The position numbers were made by a program, and so were the translations under genes. Positions 6,421 to 8,513 of a stretch of DNA of 8,513 bases are shown here, one piece after another. Position 1 is the first letter of the stretch; each line of letters starts with the position of its first letter. Source of the DNA: Nitrospira lenta. Lineage in GTDB: Bacteria > Nitrospirota > Nitrospiria > Nitrospirales > Nitrospiraceae. The notes beneath the pieces are model-generated. The model saw only the letters and a list, made by a program, of their open reading frames with translations, searched no databases and was not told the origin of the DNA. The DNA is taken from positions 1 to 8,513 of the forward strand of contig CAMDRK010000101.1 of the NCBI GenBank assembly GCA_945906715.1, read 5' to 3'.

Positions 6421-6771
6421 TTAGGATTTCTTTTTGCTTTTGGGCTTGGAAGGCTTCGACTGTTTCGCCGGTTTCGTTGCTTTCAGGGACTTCCCTGATT
6501 TCTTGATCGGCGCTGCCGGGGCCGATTTCCCCAACCGCTTCTCAACATAACTCACGACATGGCCGACCGTCGTCATTCCTGCGAGGTCATGATCGGGAAT
6601 CTGGAGATCGAACGCTTCCTCGATGCGGTACAGCAGTTCGATCACCGCCATGGAGTCGAGACCTAAATCGTCACGCAGATGTTGTGCGACCAGTATCTGG
6701 TCCGGATCGCGTTTCAGATACTCAGCCAGGGCGGTACGGATTTTTAACGATATGGTCGGGTCAGTTGCCAT
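6421..6771 (-). CDS. acpP: Acyl carrier protein with lysine-rich C-terminal tail
   Basis: An acyl carrier protein that carries growing acyl chains on a 4'-phosphopantetheine arm. Residues 5-80 are a complete ACP domain; the attachment serine is S40 in LGLDSMAVIELLYRIEEAF, followed by the acidic helix II that docks partner enzymes. At 116 residues it is much longer than the usual ~78. Residues 81-116 form an extra tail with 13 lysines and no acidic residue, in KPSKPKSKKKS style, resembling the tails of nucleic-acid-binding or polyanion-binding proteins. The start ATG at 6771 is well supported by GGAGAA (6786-6781) with a 9-nt spacer. It lies between fabF and lpxD, whose products use acyl-ACP, so a dedicated role in lipid A acyl supply is reasonable. 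It may be a second ACP beside a standard one elsewhere in the genome; that cannot be seen here. Confidence 0.92.
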   Translation of the reverse strand: MATDPTISLKIRTALAEYLKRDPDQILVAQHLRDDLGLDSMAVIELLYRIEEAFDLQIPDHDLAGMTTVGHVVSYVEKRLGKSAPAAPIKKSGKSLKATKPAKQSKPSKPKSKKKS

Positions 6772-6810
6772 CGATCGATGTTCTCCGTCGTTAACTGTGA
6801 ATGGTGACAG

Positions 6811-6890
6811 GGTAGGAAGGCTGAAGTGTTTGGAACTTCAATCCCAGACCTTCGCCCCTTCAGCCTTTCGACCTTCGGCCTTCTGCCGTC
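6811..6890. repeat. Inverted AAGGCTGAAG/CTTCAGCCTT element between fabF and the ACP gene
   Basis: AAGGCTGAAG at 6817-6826 and CTTCAGCCTT at 6858-6867 are exact complements, with a 31-nt interior that holds GGAACTTC and CAGACCTTCG words. The right side continues with related words (CTTTCGACC, TTCGGCC, TTCTGCC) to about 6890. The right arm covers the fabF stop codon (6862-6860) and the related words code for its last residues. Within the fabF-acpP transcript this could be a processing, attenuation or stability hairpin. Confidence 0.6.
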
Positions 6891-8137
6891 GCCTGTTTGA
6901 ATACCACAGCGGCGTTGTTGCTGCCAAATCCAAAGGCGTTCAGCAGGGCCACTTTTACGCGCCGTTCTTGCGCCGATCGGGAGAGTCCTGCCAATGCACA
7001 AGCCGGATCCGGATCATCGTAGTTGGCGGTCGGATGAATCTTGCCAGTATGGAGGGCCAGCACCGAGGCGATACCCCCGATGGCGCCGGCCGCACCAAGC
7101 GTATGGCCGATCAGCGACTTGGTGGCGCTGATCGTAATTTTGTCTGCGCGCGACTTGAATAGCTGCCTGATCGCCTTGACTTCGACAGCGTCACCGATGG
7201 TTGTCGATGTGGCGTGCGCGTTGATGTAATCCACCTGTGCCGGGGTCAGACCTGCGTCCGCCAGGGCCAGCTTCATGGTATGGGCCACTTCCAGGCCGTC
7301 TTCACGGGGAATGACCATGTGATAGGCCTCGTTGGTGGCGGCGTAGCCGGCGATTTCAGCATAGACCCTCGCCTTGCGTTTTTTGGCATGCGAGGCTGAT
7401 TCCAAGATGAGCGTTCCGGCGCCTTCTCCCATCACAAACCCATCGCGCAGCCGATCGAAGGGGCGAGAAGCTTTTTCAGGGTTATCGTTATATTTTGATG
7501 AGAGTGCGCGCAGGGAACAAAATCCGGCGAAGACGAGCGGAGTAATGCTGGCATCGGCTCCCACGACGATCACTACATCGGCACGGCCCTCGCGGATACA
7601 GTGAAGGGCTTGCCCGAGCGCATGGGCGCTGGAGGAGCAGGCGGTCGAAATGGTCAGGTTCGGGCCCTTGGCGCCGTGGGCCATTGCGATAATGCCGGAT
7701 GCCGAATTGAGCGTAATGGCGGGAATAAAGTTCGGATGGACGCGGTGGGGTTTGTGCTGCTGGTAGAGCTGGGTGATCTCACGCTCGCCCATGACCATCC
7801 CGCCCATGCCGGCTCCCACGATGACTCCGACGCGGTGAGGGTTCTCCTTCGCCATCTGAAGTCCCGAGTCAGCCAGTGCTTCTTTCGCAGCCACGAGACC
7901 AAACTGGGCGTAGCGGTCCACGCGTTCACCCTGGACTGAATCGATAAACCGTTCAACGGCAAAATCGCGCACTTGACCTGCAACCTTGGAGCGGTACCCC
8001 TCCATGGGAAAGGGGTCGAACGATGAAATGGCCGAGATGCCGGATTGGCCGGCGAGGGCGGCTTTCCAAAAATCGCTGATTCCGATACCGATCGGAGAGA
8101 CAACCCCCAGCCCTGTGACGACGACACGTGCCCGCAT
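6860..8137 (-). CDS. fabF: Beta-ketoacyl-ACP synthase, FabF (KAS II) family
   Basis: It condenses malonyl-ACP with acyl-ACP to elongate fatty acids in the cytosol. The 425-residue length matches FabF (about 412). The thiolase-fold signatures are complete: nucleophile C167 in STACSSSAHALGQA, H308 in INAHATST, K340 and H345 in KSLIGHTLGAAG, and the Phe gate region NAFGFGSNN at 400-408. Two motif variants are notable: TACSSS where E. coli FabF has TACATG, and GFGSNN where GFGGTN or GFGGHN is common, so this may be a paralogue with its own chain-length preference. The ATG at 8137 follows AAAGGA (8153-8148) with a 10-nt spacer. The last residues (GRRSKG) are encoded by the intergenic repeat and are probably not functional. 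Downstream lie acpP (88 nt away) and lpxD, upstream an Lpt permease gene. Confidence 0.94.
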   Translation of the reverse strand: MRARVVVTGLGVVSPIGIGISDFWKAALAGQSGISAISSFDPFPMEGYRSKVAGQVRDFAVERFIDSVQGERVDRYAQFGLVAAKEALADSGLQMAKENPHRVGVIVGAGMGGMVMGEREITQLYQQHKPHRVHPNFIPAITLNSASGIIAMAHGAKGPNLTISTACSSSAHALGQALHCIREGRADVVIVVGADASITPLVFAGFCSLRALSSKYNDNPEKASRPFDRLRDGFVMGEGAGTLILESASHAKKRKARVYAEIAGYAATNEAYHMVIPREDGLEVAHTMKLALADAGLTPAQVDYINAHATSTTIGDAVEVKAIRQLFKSRADKITISATKSLIGHTLGAAGAIGGIASVLALHTGKIHPTANYDDPDPACALAGLSRSAQERRVKVALLNAFGFGSNNAAVVFKQATAEGRRSKG

Positions 8138-8169
8138 CTTCTTACGATCCTTTGATAATGCCCGTGCTC

Positions 8170-8198
8170 TACTTACCGGAAGCGCCTGGAGCAGTCAA
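8170..8198 (-). promoter_or_regulatory. Weak candidate promoter before fabF
   Basis: On the minus strand TTGACT (8198-8193) is a good -35 match, and 17 nt later stands TAAGTA (8175-8170), a poor -10. If used, fabF-acpP-lpxD would be transcribed separately from the Lpt permease gene, from which it is separated by 208 bp of repeat-containing sequence. A weak hairpin CCGCC/GGCGG at 8199-8217 lies just upstream. Confidence 0.25.
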
Positions 8199-8222
8199 CC
8201 GCCCACGGGATAGGCGGGCTCA

Positions 8223-8338
8223 AGGCTGAAGGTGGTAAGGCTGAAGGTCGGAGTCCGAACACTTCTATCTTTAGCCAAGTTCCAGACTTCAGCCCCATCT
8301 TTCCTTCAGCCTTCAGCCTAATCTCTACCCTTCAGCCT
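8223..8338. repeat. Inverted cluster of AGGCTGAAGG words between the Lpt permease gene and fabF
   Basis: Two direct copies of AGGCTGAAGG (8223-8232, 8238-8247) face three copies of its complement CCTTCAGCCT (8303-8312, 8310-8319, 8329-8338), with a degenerate ACTTCAGCCC at 8286-8295. The two overlapping copies are 7 nt apart, so the basic word can be read as a heptamer. The arrangement can form several alternative stems around a 55- to 80-nt interior. It starts 8 nt after the stop of the permease gene when read on the minus strand. Confidence 0.7.
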
Positions 8339-8345
8339 GCCTGCG

Positions 8346-8513
8346 TTAGTACCTCACTTTAAACATCAGATAGAGGCCGAAACTCAAGAAGAGCATATTC
8401 CCCATCCAGGCGGCGATCAGAGGCGTTAAGGCCCCGCCACGACCGAGCGCGATCGCGATGGAGTGCATCGTCCAAAAACAGAAACCGACGGCGAGCGCTT
8501 GCCCAATGCCCAT
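8346..8513 (-). CDS. lptG: LptF/LptG-family LPS export permease, C-terminal end (5' part outside window)
   Basis: The last 55 residues of a YjgP/YjgQ-family protein, ending at TAA (8348-8346). The visible part holds two hydrophobic helices (about ALAVGFCFWTMHSIAIAL and WMGNMLFLSFGLYLMF) joined by GRGGALTPLIAAW, which matches the family's typical end (LG-x-G-x-L-x-P-x-x-AAW-x-x-N). These proteins form the inner-membrane permease of the LptB2FG ABC transporter that extracts LPS and passes it to LptC and LptA. Frame and composition, not the ATG at the window edge, show it to be a fragment; full members are about 360 residues. LptF and LptG cannot be firmly separated from this end alone, so the symbol is a best guess. 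The location beside fabF, acpP and lpxD fits an LPS theme. Confidence 0.8.
   Translation of the reverse strand: MGIGQALAVGFCFWTMHSIAIALGRGGALTPLIAAWMGNMLFLSFGLYLMFKVRY

Noticed and set aside
7654..8127. Second minus-strand frame of 157 codons within fabF
   Set aside because: Ser/Arg/Pro-rich out-of-frame translation of the fabF coding region, which is fully accounted for by FabF motifs.
1660..8338. Insertion sequence or CRISPR array as explanation of the intergenic repeats
   Set aside because: No transposase, no target-site duplications, no regular repeat-spacer spacing; words are short, degenerate and inverted.

Overview
The window looks like chromosomal DNA of a Gram-negative, LPS-making bacterium with moderately high G+C. 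My best guess is the Nitrospirota (a Nitrospira-like genome). That guess rests on the HD-GYP subfamily, the lipid A and fatty-acid gene mix and the style of the intergenic repeats; it is an impression from memory, not a search result. No phage, IS element, CRISPR, tRNA or rRNA was seen.

Left half, plus strand (1-3925): the 3' end of a coiled-coil protein built from 31-residue repeats; a 313-residue protein with an N-terminal HPt-like four-helix domain; and a 702-residue HD-GYP protein. The C-terminal third to half of the HD-GYP protein is a paralogue of the whole preceding 313-residue protein. The two therefore look like a signalling pair made by duplication of one ~310-residue module, one copy free and one fused to an HD-GYP domain. 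The free copy keeps the HPt histidine; the fused copy has glycine there.

Middle (3926-5350): a gene-poor stretch with a strong hairpin element, about 600 bp without a convincing gene but with several DnaA-box-like 9-mers, then one small predicted four-helix membrane protein of unknown function (4654-5181), then a repeat-filled convergent gap.

Right half, minus strand, read from high to low coordinates: the C-terminus of an LptF/LptG-family LPS permease, a FabF-type ketoacyl-ACP synthase, an acyl carrier protein with a 36-residue lysine-rich tail, and LpxD. Together these cover acyl-chain elongation, acyl carriage, N-acylation of the lipid A precursor and LPS export, so the cluster can be read as an outer-membrane lipid supply unit. 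acpP and lpxD are 5 nt apart and probably translationally coupled.

The most unusual signal is in the gaps. Almost every intergenic space carries imperfect inverted repeats made from a small vocabulary of short words: GAATGT/ACATTC, GAAGTTC/GAACCT, AGGCTGAAGG/CCTTCAGCCT, and CCCCTWAC on the plus strand. The decamer AGGCTGAAGG or its complement occurs at least eight times, always outside genes or touching a stop codon. In two places (fabF and lpxD) the repeat overlaps the stop codon; in fabF it also encodes the last few residues.
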